The notes under the pieces: model-generated
The model's input: only the letters and a program-made list of their open reading frames with translations
Told to the model about the DNA's origin: nothing
Database searches by the model: none
Program-made: the position numbers and the translations under genes
Origin: Allobosea sp. BH3
GTDB taxonomy: Bacteria; Pseudomonadota; Alphaproteobacteria; Rhizobiales; Beijerinckiaceae
Direction: 5' to 3'
Assembly (NCBI RefSeq): GCF_025499465.1
Contig: NZ_JAIMCA010000002.1
Span: 742,978-806,977, forward strand
DNA: 64,000 nt
Part shown: positions 54,528 to 63,627 of the stretch, piece after piece
How positions within the stretch are numbered: the first letter of the stretch is position 1
Layout of the letters: each line of letters starts with the position of its first letter

Positions 54528-55577
54528 ATGACGAAGATGACCAGGCGAGCCTTCGGCATCGGGGCCGGCACCGCGGCTGCTTCCTTGGCAGCCGGATTTC
54601 CGGCGTTCGCGCAAGAGACGACGATCGTCGTCAACGGCTCCGGCGGAGCCTTGGCGACGATGATCACCAAGATCTTCGAGGAGCCCTTCACCAAGGAAAC
54701 CGGGATCAAGGTCAAGCCGACGGCGCCGGTCAGCCTTCCGAAGCTCAAGGCGATGGTCGAATCCGGCAATGTCGAGTGGGACCTGACCGAACTCAACGGC
54801 GACGACGTCGTCACCGCCACCAAGGCCGGCTGGCTGATGCCGATCGACTACGCGATCATCGACCCCGACAACAAGCTGCCGGCCATCGCAAAGCAGCCGA
54901 CGGCGATGGTGCGCGCCTCCTACTCGACGGTGATGGCGTTCCGGACCGACAAGTTCGGCCAAGGCAAGGCCCCGCAATCCTGGGCCGATTTCTGGGATGT
55001 GAAGGCTTTCCCGGGGCCGCGCTCCCTGGAGAACTCGCCGAAGGGCAATCTTGAATTCGCCCTGCTCGCCGATGGCGTCGCGCCCGACAAGCTCTACCCG
55101 ATCGACGTCGACCGCGCCTTCAGGAAGCTCGACCAGCTGAAGAAGCACATTCCGGTCTGGTGGACGAACGGTGCCCAGCATGTGCAGCTGCTCATCGATG
55201 GCGAGGTCAACCTGACCTCCTGCTGGAACGGCCGGATCACGCCGCTGAAGAACGAAGGCAAGCCGGTCGACATCACCTTCAAGGGCGGCGCCCTGATGCT
55301 GTCCTATCTGGGCATCCCGAAGGGGGCGCGTCATCCCAGGGAAGCGATGCGGTTCATGAAGTTCCGGATGGACCCGGTCGCCTCGGCCGCCTTCGTCAAG
55401 CAGGTGCCTTACCCCGGCTTCGTGCCGGGCATGACCGAGCTGCTGGAGCCCGCCTTCGCGGCGACCTTGCCGACATCGCCGGAGAACGCCGCCGTGCAGT
55501 TCGAGTTCAACAGCGCCTGGTGGGCCGAGAACATCGATGCCATCACCACCCGCTGGAACGAATGGCTGCTGATCTGA
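54528..55577 (+). CDS. ABC transporter substrate-binding protein, PotD/PotF-like
   Basis: 349 residues. Twin-arginine-like signal (TRRAFGIGAGTAAAS .. AFA), then the extracellular solute-binding family fold (TTIVVNGSGGALATMI, DLTELNGDDVVTA, WWTNGAQHVQLLIDGEVNLTSCWNGR). It is placed second in the operon, directly upstream of the permeases. It should bind a cationic or carboxylate solute such as a polyamine or betaine; the ligand is not fixed. Confidence 0.9.
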   Translation: MTKMTRRAFGIGAGTAAASLAAGFPAFAQETTIVVNGSGGALATMITKIFEEPFTKETGIKVKPTAPVSLPKLKAMVESGNVEWDLTELNGDDVVTATKAGWLMPIDYAIIDPDNKLPAIAKQPTAMVRASYSTVMAFRTDKFGQGKAPQSWADFWDVKAFPGPRSLENSPKGNLEFALLADGVAPDKLYPIDVDRAFRKLDQLKKHIPVWWTNGAQHVQLLIDGEVNLTSCWNGRITPLKNEGKPVDITFKGGALMLSYLGIPKGARHPREAMRFMKFRMDPVASAAFVKQVPYPGFVPGMTELLEPAFAATLPTSPENAAVQFEFNSAWWAENIDAITTRWNEWLLI

Positions 55578-55658
55578 CCCCCGAACTTGCCCCGAGTTCG
55601 ACCTGATCCGACTCCGGCCCAGGCAGACCGCCTGGCCTCGCGAAAGTCTGCCGTCGCC

Positions 55659-56507
55659 ATGCGCATCCGATGGACGAAAACCCTTCTGCTTCTGGCACCG
55701 GCGACGGTGCTGGCGGCGATCCTTTTCGTCTATCCGGTATTCGGCGTCCTTACCCTGACGGTGCATGACGGAACGTCGTTTACCACCGAGCCGGTGCGGC
55801 AGATCTACTCGTCGCAGCTGTCGATCATCGTTCTGCAACGGACCTTCGTCACGGCCGCGACCGTGACGGCGATCTGCCTCATGATGGGCTACCCCATGGC
55901 CTATTTCATGGCGGGGCTCGCCCCGCGCAAACGCGTGATGGCGACCTATCTGATCCTGCTGCCATTCTGGATCAGCATCCTCATCCGGACCTATACTTGG
56001 ATCATACTTCTCGGTCGCGAGGGCGTCGTGAACAAGGCGCTCTCGGCCCTCGGCCTCACGGGCGAGCCGATCCAGCTGCTCTACACGCCGGTCGCCGTGC
56101 ATGTTGGCATGGTCCAGATCCTCCTGCCTATCGTGGTGCTGACCTGCCTGACCTCGATCCTCGATGTCGAGCGGGATCTGGTGAAGGCAGCCCGTTCGCT
56201 CGGCGCGACGCCGCGTCAGGCCTTCTGGAAAGTCGTGTTCCCGCTCAGCGTCAGCGGTGCCGCGACCGGCGGCATCATCTGTTTCATCCTCTGCCTCGGC
56301 TTCTACGTCACGCCGACGCTGCTTGGCGGGCGCACGAGCATTCTGATCGCCAATCTGATCGACCTGCAGGTGCACAAGACCCTGAAATGGGATCTGGCGG
56401 CGGTGATGGCCTCGGCATTGCTGCTCGCCACTTTCGCCTGCCTGCTGGTCTATTGGGGCCTGACCCGCAAGCGCTCGGAATTCGCGACGGGCGGGCTCGC
56501 CCGATGA
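55659..56507 (+). CDS. Spermidine/putrescine-type ABC transporter permease (PotB-like)
   Basis: 282 residues from the ATG at 55659. Six spans with the family loop ARSLGATPRQAFWKVVFPLS and the first hydrophobic stretch LLLLAPATVLAAILFVYPV. A longer frame from a TTG at 55587 would add a charged 24-residue tail; the start is uncertain because no strong ribosome site is seen for either. It overlaps the next permease by ATGA. Confidence 0.88.
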   Translation: MRIRWTKTLLLLAPATVLAAILFVYPVFGVLTLTVHDGTSFTTEPVRQIYSSQLSIIVLQRTFVTAATVTAICLMMGYPMAYFMAGLAPRKRVMATYLILLPFWISILIRTYTWIILLGREGVVNKALSALGLTGEPIQLLYTPVAVHVGMVQILLPIVVLTCLTSILDVERDLVKAARSLGATPRQAFWKVVFPLSVSGAATGGIICFILCLGFYVTPTLLGGRTSILIANLIDLQVHKTLKWDLAAVMASALLLATFACLLVYWGLTRKRSEFATGGLAR

Positions 56508-57304
56508 CCCGCATCGTCCTGGCCGTCTACTTCGCTATCGTCACCGGCTTCCTGCTGCTGCCGCTGATCTTTCTCGTGCCGATCTCGCTGACGGACAGTC
56601 AGTTCCTCGAATTTCCGCCGACATCGCTCTCGCTGCGCTGGTACCGCGAGTTCTTCACGGACCAGAGCTGGCTCGATGCGACGCTGGTTAGCCTGAAGAT
56701 CGGCGTCGGCGCGACAATCCTCAGCCTGTTGTTCGGCACGCTGGCGGCGATTGCGCTGGTCCGCGCCGACTTCGCGGCGAAGGGCGTGCTGACGGCGCTC
56801 TTCATCGCGCCGCTCATCATCCCCTCGGTGGTGCTGGCGCTGGCGCTTTACATCGTTTTCCTGCGCTGGCGCCTTGTGAACAACATCTATGCGCTGACGC
56901 TCGCCCACGCGCTTATCGCGATGCCCTACGTCGTGATGATCGTCGCCGGGAGCCTGCGCCGCTTCGACATGACGATCGAACGAGCCGCACGAATCCTTGG
57001 TGCCGGCCCGGTCAGGGCCTTCGTCCATACGGCGCTGCCCTTCCTGGCGCCGGCGATGTTCGCATCGGCGATCCTCGCCTTCTTCGCCTCCTTCGACGAG
57101 CTGATCATAACGCTCTTCATCTCCGGCGGGCTGCAGACGCTCCCGGTCCGCATCTGGAACGATCTCAGCCTCAAGCTCGATCCCACCGTGCCGGCCGTAG
57201 CCGTCATGCTGACGCTGATCAGCATCGTCGGCATGTCGATCGGCGAGATCGTCCGGCGCCGCAACGAACTCCGATACCAGACACATTCCGTACCCGAGGC
57301 CTGA
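56504..57304 (+). CDS. Spermidine/putrescine-type ABC transporter permease (PotC-like)
   Basis: 266 residues, about six spans. EAA-type loop ARILGAGPVRAFVHTALPFLAPA and FFASFDELIITLFIS near the end are typical of PotC. It pairs with the PotB-like permease. The ligase gene starts 2 bases after its stop, linking import to CoA activation. Confidence 0.9.
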   Translation: MTRIVLAVYFAIVTGFLLLPLIFLVPISLTDSQFLEFPPTSLSLRWYREFFTDQSWLDATLVSLKIGVGATILSLLFGTLAAIALVRADFAAKGVLTALFIAPLIIPSVVLALALYIVFLRWRLVNNIYALTLAHALIAMPYVVMIVAGSLRRFDMTIERAARILGAGPVRAFVHTALPFLAPAMFASAILAFFASFDELIITLFISGGLQTLPVRIWNDLSLKLDPTVPAVAVMLTLISIVGMSIGEIVRRRNELRYQTHSVPEA

Positions 57305-57305
57305 C

Positions 57306-58967
57306 ATGCAGCAAGCCCTAAGCGAAACGCGCGACTGGTCGCAGCTCCAGCCCCTCGTCGAGCGGATGCGCAGCAATATCGAGGCGACGGCCCTGCCGCG
57401 AAACCTCGGCGCCTTCGTCGACGAGCGTGCCGCGACCTGCGGCTACCAGACGCTGTGGACCTTCTTCGAACAGGAAGAAGGCGGGGTGGCGAGCTATGCG
57501 CAGGCCAAGGCCGCGATCGACCGGACCGCGGCCGGCCTCCATGCCGCGGGAGTGCGGATGGGCACGCATGTCGCAGTGATGCTGCCGAACATCCCCGAAT
57601 TCCCCGTTACATGGCTGGCGCTCGCCAGGCTCGGCGCCGTCATGGTGCCGGTCAATATCGGCTATACCGGGCGCGAGCTCGATTATGTCCTGACGGATTC
57701 GCAGGCCGCCCATCTGGTCGTCCATGCCAGCTGCCTGCCGGCCTACGAGGCACTGGGAGATGCGGCGCCGTTGCCGAAAGCGGCGGTCTTCCTTATCGGC
57801 GACGACGCAGCCGCCGGCGCCGATGGTTATGCACGGATCGACGCGAACGCTGCTTCGCTTCCGCCCGACCTTCCTCAGCCGGAGCTCGATGACCTCGTCA
57901 ACATCCAGTACACCTCCGGGACGACTGGTTTCCCGAAAGGCTGCATGCTGACGCATCGCTACTGGCTCACCATATCGCTGGTGGCGGCGATGCGCGGCGG
58001 CGAGACCGAGAACCCGAAGAACATACTGGCCGCGCAGCCGTTCTTCTACATGGACCCGCAATGGCTGACCTTGATGGCGATGCGGGTCGGCGGGCAAATC
58101 TTCGTCGCACGCCGCGCGAGCGCAACCCGTTTCCTGGACTGGGTCCGCCGCTACCGCATCCATTATTGCCTGTTCCCCGAGATCATCTACCAGCAGCCGC
58201 CCGGCCCGCTCGATGCGGAAAACGAGCTGAAGCGGGTCTCGATCTTCGGATTCAACAAGGAGTTCCACGCCGATTTCGAGCGCCGCTTCGGGACGGTGGC
58301 GCGTGAGTCCTTCGGCATGACCGAGGTCGGATCGGCGCTGTTCCTGCCGAGAGAGGCCTATCACATGATCGGCTCGGGCTCCTGCGGCATGGTCGCGCCG
58401 TTTCGTGAGGCGCAAATCACCGACCCCGACGGCAACGTCGTGCCGGATGGTGAGATCGGCGAGCTTTGCATTCGCGGCCCTGGCATCATGCAGGGCTATT
58501 ATCGCAAGCCGGACGCGAACCACGCAGCCTTCCGCGGCGACTGGTTTCGCACGGGCGACCTGTTCTGGCGCGACGCGCAGGGCTTCCACTACATCGTTGG
58601 CCGGCTCAAGGACATGATCAGGAGAAGCGGCGAGAACATTGCCGCGCGCGAGGTCGAAGCCGCCCTGGCCGAGATGCCCGAGGTACTCGAGGCTGCCGTC
58701 GTCGGCGTCAAGGATCCCGCACGTGGCGAAGAGGTGAAAGCCTATGTCGTCCTGCAGCCCGGCGTCTCGGCGTCGCAGGCCTCTCCCGAGAGGATCTTCG
58801 CGCACTGCAAGTCCCGCCTCGCGCCCTTCAAGACGCCGCGTTACCTCGAGTATCGCGAGGCGCTGCCGAAGACGCCCTCCGAAAAAATCGCCAAGCAGAA
58901 GCTGATTGCCGAGAAGCCCGACCTGCGCGCCGGCAGCTTCGATCGCGTCACCAATCAGTGGCTCTGA
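57306..58967 (+). CDS. AMP-forming acyl-CoA ligase (CaiC-like)
   Basis: 553 residues. ANL-superfamily motifs: P-loop YTSGTTGFPKGCM, adenine region GMTEVGSALF, RTGDLFWRDAQGFHYIVGRLKD and the C-terminal Lys in KTPSEKIAKQ. The family includes carnitine/crotonobetaine-CoA ligase, which fits its place after a betaine/polyamine-type importer and before a crotonase. It forms acyl-AMP and then acyl-CoA from the imported acid. The exact acid is unknown. Confidence 0.9.
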   Translation: MQQALSETRDWSQLQPLVERMRSNIEATALPRNLGAFVDERAATCGYQTLWTFFEQEEGGVASYAQAKAAIDRTAAGLHAAGVRMGTHVAVMLPNIPEFPVTWLALARLGAVMVPVNIGYTGRELDYVLTDSQAAHLVVHASCLPAYEALGDAAPLPKAAVFLIGDDAAAGADGYARIDANAASLPPDLPQPELDDLVNIQYTSGTTGFPKGCMLTHRYWLTISLVAAMRGGETENPKNILAAQPFFYMDPQWLTLMAMRVGGQIFVARRASATRFLDWVRRYRIHYCLFPEIIYQQPPGPLDAENELKRVSIFGFNKEFHADFERRFGTVARESFGMTEVGSALFLPREAYHMIGSGSCGMVAPFREAQITDPDGNVVPDGEIGELCIRGPGIMQGYYRKPDANHAAFRGDWFRTGDLFWRDAQGFHYIVGRLKDMIRRSGENIAAREVEAALAEMPEVLEAAVVGVKDPARGEEVKAYVVLQPGVSASQASPERIFAHCKSRLAPFKTPRYLEYREALPKTPSEKIAKQKLIAEKPDLRAGSFDRVTNQWL

Positions 58968-58989
58968 GATCCACAAGAGGAACTGACAC

Positions 58990-59796
58990 ATGCCTTTCGA
59001 ATATGAGCGCCGCGGCAAGATCGGCTATTTTACCATCCGGAACGGATCGGTGAATCCGATGACGCCGTCCATGCACAAGCAGTTCTATCATATGATGCTC
59101 GAGTTCCTCGCCGATGACGAGGTGCGGGTCGGCATTCTTCAGGGAGCCGGAGACCGCGCCTTCTCGGCCGGCGACGACATCAAGAACGACTACGCCAAGT
59201 TTGCCACGCCGATGGACGAGCTCACCTATTATCTGGCGCCCAAGCACCGCGTCGCTGAAGGCGAGCCCGATACCTTCAGCTGGTCACGTGAGGTCCTGTC
59301 GCTCAACCGGTTCAAGCCGATCGTCGGTGCCGTGCGCGGCTATTGCTACGGCCAGGGCATGATCTATCTCAGCCACCTGACCGATATCCGGGTGGCGTCG
59401 GAGGATGCGAAGTTCGGCTTCCCCGAGATCGCCTACGGCATGGGGGGCGCAGGCGGTTCGACCCGGCTTTCCCATTTCCTCCCACATACCGTTGCGATGG
59501 AAATGCTTCTCACCGGAGATCCGCTGTCTGCGCAGGACGCCCTGCGGGCGAATCTGGTCAATGCGGTCGTACCGTCGGATCAGGTCCTGGCAAAAGCCGA
59601 GGAATACGCGGCGCGCATTGCACGGCACCCGCTTCTCGCATTGCGCGTCGAGATGGAAGCTTCGGTCCGCTGCATGGACATGTCGCGGCAGGATGCGCTG
59701 GACTACGTAAAGAACCTCTATCGCATGCAGCGACTTGCTTACAATGGCGAAGAAAAAGTTGAATCGTTTCTGTATAAAGAAAAGGAAAAAACTTGA
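58990..59796 (+). CDS. Enoyl-CoA hydratase/isomerase family protein (crotonase)
   Basis: 268 residues. Oxyanion loop FSAGDDIKND and PEIAYGMGGAGGSTRL are recognisable, with the second conserved Glu present in FPEIAYG. The first Glu motif (normally GGG-x-E) reads YGQGMIYLSHLTD, with an extra residue and no Glu, so standard two-Glu hydration is unlikely. The C-terminus is unusually Lys/Glu-rich. It could be an isomerase, racemase or lyase on the CoA ester made by the preceding ligase. Last gene of the TetR operon. Confidence 0.88.
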   Translation: MPFEYERRGKIGYFTIRNGSVNPMTPSMHKQFYHMMLEFLADDEVRVGILQGAGDRAFSAGDDIKNDYAKFATPMDELTYYLAPKHRVAEGEPDTFSWSREVLSLNRFKPIVGAVRGYCYGQGMIYLSHLTDIRVASEDAKFGFPEIAYGMGGAGGSTRLSHFLPHTVAMEMLLTGDPLSAQDALRANLVNAVVPSDQVLAKAEEYAARIARHPLLALRVEMEASVRCMDMSRQDALDYVKNLYRMQRLAYNGEEKVESFLYKEKEKT

Positions 59797-60084
59797 AACC
59801 CGGCAGGTATATTCTCGATTCTGGGGTCGTTCAGCGCTCTCCGAGATGACTCCGATTTTGCAGATTGCTCTTGGAGATCCGAAGGGTCATGGATCCGCCG
59901 GATTTCCCTTGAGACTGAGTAGATCAAGGCCGCTGGCTAGCCAGGCTGATGCTCTAAGCTGCTGGACGCTCGCATTTAAGGGCATGCTGCTATGGGTCCG
60001 GCTGCGGAACGTCCGCTTCCGTGCCTTAGCTCAATGTCCGCTTCTGGCGTATTCCGAGCAACCGGGCGATTTCGCTCCTATCAC
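59797..60084. other. Intergenic gap between convergent operons
   Basis: About 290 bases with lower GC than the flanks. No good gene or strong hairpin is seen. It separates the TetR-controlled operon from the convergent dioxygenase gene. Confidence 0.5.
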
Positions 60085-61038
60085 CTAAGTCGTCGGCGGT
60101 GTGCCGTGGGTATGGAAGCTCTCGATTGTCTTGAGCCCCCAGGCTTGGCCCTTCTTCCGTTCGGTCTCCGTCCAGGTCACCGTCTGCCAGTCCGGATCGA
60201 GGATCAGCCTCGCCCCGGCATTGGCGATCTCGACGCGGTTGCCGGCCGGCTCGTAGACGTAGAGAAAGAAGGTCTGCTGGACGGCGTGTTTGTGCGGTCC
60301 GGTCTCAATGAAGACGCCGTTCTCCAGGAAGAGATCGGCCGCCTCCAAGATATGCTCGCGCTGATCCACGGCGTAGGTAACGTGGTGGAAGCGCCCGCGC
60401 GCGTTGGTGTGGTCGCGGGTATAGGCGATGTCGTAGCTCTTGTTGTTGACGGTGAACCAGCAGCCACCGACCTCGCCGGAATCCAGCACGATCTGCTCGG
60501 TGACGCGGCTGCCCAATGCCTTCGGCAGGAAGTCGCGGATCACCGCGACATCCTGCGCCAGGAGATTCAGGTGGTCGAGCCGGCGCACGGCGCAGCCGCG
60601 GCCATGGTTGCGTTGCGCCTGGTTCTTCAGCGCCGGACGCTCCGCTTCCGGCGCGACATACTTCTTCGTATCGAAATAGATCTCGAAGATGTGGTCGTCG
60701 GGATCGCGGAAGCGATAGGCCCGGCCGTGGCCGAGATCGCCCTCGACCCAGCCGATGCCCGCCCCCAGCGCCTCGATCGCCGCGACGCGCCTGAGCAACG
60801 CCGCCTCGCTCGTCGCACGGTAGCCGATATGGCCGACGCCGGTGCGGTTCGAGGCCGTCAGCTTCAGCGTGTGGAACTCGTAATCGTCCCAGGCACGCAG
60901 ATAGACCGAGGCACCATCGCGGCCGCTCTCCGTCAGCCCGTAGATATTGACGAAGAAGTCGAGGCTCGCCTCGGGCTTGTCCGTAAAGAGTTCGACATGG
61001 CCAAGATGCGCAATGTCGAAGCAGGGCTCAGTGCTCAT
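60085..61038 (-). CDS. Two-domain extradiol (VOC) dioxygenase, type I
   Basis: 317 residues with two vicinal-oxygen-chelate modules. The second carries the expected iron ligands: His in RRLDHLNLL, His in FHHVTYAVD and Glu in NRVEIANAG. The N-terminal module (IAHLGHVELFT) is the non-catalytic half. The layout matches catechol-2,3-dioxygenase relatives that cleave aromatic diols. The start overlaps the stop of the upstream methyltransferase gene (ATGA), so they are translationally coupled. An aromatic substrate supplied by the Liv-type importer upstream is suggested by context only. Confidence 0.88.
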   Translation of the reverse strand: MSTEPCFDIAHLGHVELFTDKPEASLDFFVNIYGLTESGRDGASVYLRAWDDYEFHTLKLTASNRTGVGHIGYRATSEAALLRRVAAIEALGAGIGWVEGDLGHGRAYRFRDPDDHIFEIYFDTKKYVAPEAERPALKNQAQRNHGRGCAVRRLDHLNLLAQDVAVIRDFLPKALGSRVTEQIVLDSGEVGGCWFTVNNKSYDIAYTRDHTNARGRFHHVTYAVDQREHILEAADLFLENGVFIETGPHKHAVQQTFFLYVYEPAGNRVEIANAGARLILDPDWQTVTWTETERKKGQAWGLKTIESFHTHGTPPTT

Positions 61039-62144
61039 CCCCAGACTTCCTTCGCGACTTCGACGATGCGAGCGAGCTTCGCCCACTGTTCGTCTTCGGC
61101 CAGCACATTGCCTTCTTCGGTCGAGGCGAAGCCGCATTGCGGCGACAGGCAGAGCTGCTCGAGCGGGGCGAACTTCGCGGCTTCCTCGATGCGGCGCTTG
61201 AGATTGTCCTTGCTCTCGACCGTGCCGAACTTGGAGGTGACGAGGCCGAGCACGACCTGCTTGTCGCCCTTCGGCAGGAAGCGCAGCGGCTCGAAGCCGC
61301 CGGAGCGGTCGTCGTCCCACTCCATGAAATAGCCGTCGACGTCGATCTGGTTGAAGACCATGTCGGCAACCGGCTCGTAGCCGCCCGAGGCGATGAAGGT
61401 CGACTTGAAGTTGCCGCGGCAGGTGTGGGTGGTGATCGCCATGTCGGCGGGCTTGGCCCTCAGCGCGGCGTTGAGCACGTCGCGATAGATGAAGATCAGC
61501 TTGTCGGGGTCGTCGCCACGGTCGGCCAGCATCTTCCGCTGCTCGGGGTCGCAGAAATAGGAGAGGCTGGTGTCGTCGAGCTGCAGATAGCGGCAGCCGG
61601 CATCGTAGAAGGCCTTGATCGCCTTGGCGTAGGCCTTGCCGAGGTCGTCGTAGTAATCCTCCATCTTCAGATAGGCGCTCGGATCGATCGCCTTCCGGCC
61701 GCCGCGATAGTGCAGCATGGAGGGGCTCGGGATCGTCATCTTCGGCACCCGGCTGGTCACCGAGGCCAGGAACCTGAAATGCGCCAGATGCGGATGGTTG
61801 GCCGGGAAGTCGAGCTTCCCGGTCACGCGGATGCCGTGCCCCTTCGTGGCGACGCCCTTGAACTGGATCCCCGCGTCAGTCTCGAAGGTGGTGACGCCGG
61901 CCAGGCCGTCGAGGAAGTCGAAATGCCAGAAGGCGCGGCGATATTCGCCGTCGGTGACCGCCTGCAGCCCGACCTCCTCCTGCTTGCGGACGAGCTTCCT
62001 GATCTCCTCATCCTCGATCTGGGCAAGCTCGGCATGGCTCATCTCGCCGGCAGCGACCTTGGCGCGCGCATCCTTGACTGGCGCGCTGCGCAGCAGGCTT
62101 CCGACCATGTCGCCCCGGAATGGCGGCTTTTGTCTGAGGGTCAT
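61035..62144 (-). CDS. MetE-core (cobalamin-independent methionine synthase-like) methyltransferase homologue
   Basis: 369 residues, a single MetE C-terminal-type barrel. Zinc ligands are visible: His240 and Cys242 in THTCRGNF and Cys337 in PQCGFAS. The N-terminal half of full MetE is absent, as in YxjG/MtsA-like and epoxyalkane:CoM transferase-like proteins. Substrate is therefore probably not folate plus homocysteine in the classical way. In an operon with a ring-cleaving dioxygenase a zinc-thiolate methyl or alkyl transfer (for example demethylation of a methoxy- or methylthio-compound) is a possible role. Start ATG at 62144. Confidence 0.87.
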   Translation of the reverse strand: MTLRQKPPFRGDMVGSLLRSAPVKDARAKVAAGEMSHAELAQIEDEEIRKLVRKQEEVGLQAVTDGEYRRAFWHFDFLDGLAGVTTFETDAGIQFKGVATKGHGIRVTGKLDFPANHPHLAHFRFLASVTSRVPKMTIPSPSMLHYRGGRKAIDPSAYLKMEDYYDDLGKAYAKAIKAFYDAGCRYLQLDDTSLSYFCDPEQRKMLADRGDDPDKLIFIYRDVLNAALRAKPADMAITTHTCRGNFKSTFIASGGYEPVADMVFNQIDVDGYFMEWDDDRSGGFEPLRFLPKGDKQVVLGLVTSKFGTVESKDNLKRRIEEAAKFAPLEQLCLSPQCGFASTEEGNVLAEDEQWAKLARIVEVAKEVWG

Positions 62145-62168
62145 ATCGTGTCCTCCCGTTCTTGATTG

Positions 62169-62879
62169 TCAGGCCGCGGCGGCGAGGCCGAGGTGATGTT
62201 CGAGCCGCTCCGGCTCGGCGAGCAGCGTGGCGCTCGAATCGGCAAGCACGACGCGGCCGCGTTCGAGCACGATCGCGTCGTCGGTCAGTTCAAGGATCTT
62301 GCAGGCGTGCTGTTCGATGACGATGGCTGCGAGCCCCTCCTCGCGGAACAGCGTCTTCAACGCCTTCAGCAGCTCCTCGACGATGATCGGCGCCAGCCCT
62401 TCGGTCGGCTCGTCGAGCAGGAGCAGCTTCGGATTGAGCATCAGAGCGCGACCGATCGCCAGCATCTGCTGCTCGCCGCCGGAGAGCTGGTTGCCGAGAT
62501 TGGCCTTGCGCTCGGCCAGGCGGGGGAACATGCGGAAAACACGCGCGGCGTCCCATGGTCCCGGCCGGGCGACGGCCGTCAGGTTCTCCAGCACGGTCAG
62601 CGACTTGAAGATGTTACGCTCTTGCGGCACCCAGCCGATGCCGGCATGGGCCCTCTGCTCGGGCGTGGCCGCGGTGATGTCGCGACCCGCCAGCACAATC
62701 CGCCCGCCGCGGCGGCGCGTGACGCCGATAATGCTGTTGACCAGCGTCGTCTTGCCGACGCCGTTGCGGCCGAGCAAAGCGAGCGAACGCCCCTCCTCGA
62801 GATCGAGATCGATGTTGAAGAGCACAAGCGCCTCGCCGTAGCCGGCGCTCAGCTTCTCGATATGCAGCAGCTCAGACAT
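62169..62879 (-). CDS. Liv-type ABC transporter ATP-binding protein (LivF-like), second system
   Basis: 236 residues. Walker A GRNGVGKTT, signature LSGGEQQMLAIGRAL, Walker B LLLLDEPTEGLAP. It overlaps the LivG-like gene by 8 bases. Distinct in sequence from the other LivF in the window, so this is a separate transport system rather than a recent duplication. Confidence 0.9.
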   Translation of the reverse strand: MSELLHIEKLSAGYGEALVLFNIDLDLEEGRSLALLGRNGVGKTTLVNSIIGVTRRRGGRIVLAGRDITAATPEQRAHAGIGWVPQERNIFKSLTVLENLTAVARPGPWDAARVFRMFPRLAERKANLGNQLSGGEQQMLAIGRALMLNPKLLLLDEPTEGLAPIIVEELLKALKTLFREEGLAAIVIEQHACKILELTDDAIVLERGRVVLADSSATLLAEPERLEHHLGLAAAA

Positions 62880-63627
62880 GTGCGGCCTCGCCGAGATAAG
62901 CCTCGCGCACGGCGCGGTCCCGCGCCATCTCCTCCGGCGTGCCCTCCGCCAGCACGCGGCCGTTGACCAGCACGGTGATGCGCGTCGCGAAGCGGAAGAC
63001 GAGGTCCATGTCGTGCTCGATCAGCAGTACGGAGACATCCTCCGGCAGTGCGGCGACCGTGCTCATCAGTGCCCGCCGCTCCGCCTCCGGCACGCCCGCC
63101 GCCGGCTCATCGAGCAAGAGCACGCTGGGCCTGGCGGCAAAGGCGGCCGCGATCTCGATCTGACGCTGCTTGCCATAGGGCAGCGTCGCGATGCGCTGGT
63201 CCATGATGTCGTCCAGTCGGAAGCGCGACAGGATCTCGGCGGTCTCGGCGACGAGCGCAGGATCGCGGTCGAGGGCGTGGAAGGCTCGCCCGCCGCGCCC
63301 CAACCGCTCCGAGGTGACGAGCGCGATCATCTCCAGCGGTGTCATGCTGGCGAAGAGCTGATTGATCTGGAAGGTGCGGGCAAGCCCGCGCCGGACCCGC
63401 GCCTCGCGCGACAGCCCTGTGATGTCCTCGCCCATCAGCGCGATACGACCTCCGCTGGGCTTGAGCACACCGGTGAGCTGGTTGACGAAGGTCGTCTTGC
63501 CGGCGCCGTTCGGGCCGATCAGGGCGTGGCGGGCGCCGCGCTGGAGCGTAAAATCGACATGGTCGGTGGCGGTGATGCCGCCGAAGCTCTTGTGGAGGTC
63601 GAAGGTCCGGAGCGCGACGGAGGTCAT
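62872..63627 (-). CDS. Liv-type ABC transporter ATP-binding protein (LivG-like), second system
   Basis: 251 residues. Walker A GPNGAGKTT, LARTFQINQ, Walker B VLLLDEPAAGVPEAE and the H-loop IEHDMDLVF. The signature position reads LPYGKQRQIEIAAAF, the usual LivG variant of LSGGQ. The start overlaps the upstream permease stop (ATGA). Confidence 0.9.
   Translation of the reverse strand: MTSVALRTFDLHKSFGGITATDHVDFTLQRGARHALIGPNGAGKTTFVNQLTGVLKPSGGRIALMGEDITGLSREARVRRGLARTFQINQLFASMTPLEMIALVTSERLGRGGRAFHALDRDPALVAETAEILSRFRLDDIMDQRIATLPYGKQRQIEIAAAFAARPSVLLLDEPAAGVPEAERRALMSTVAALPEDVSVLLIEHDMDLVFRFATRITVLVNGRVLAEGTPEEMARDRAVREAYLGEAAHV

Noticed and set aside
54225..56375. Minus-strand open frame of about 716 codons opposite the Pot-like genes
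   Set aside because: A shadow of the plus-strand genes; charged low-complexity translation without family features.
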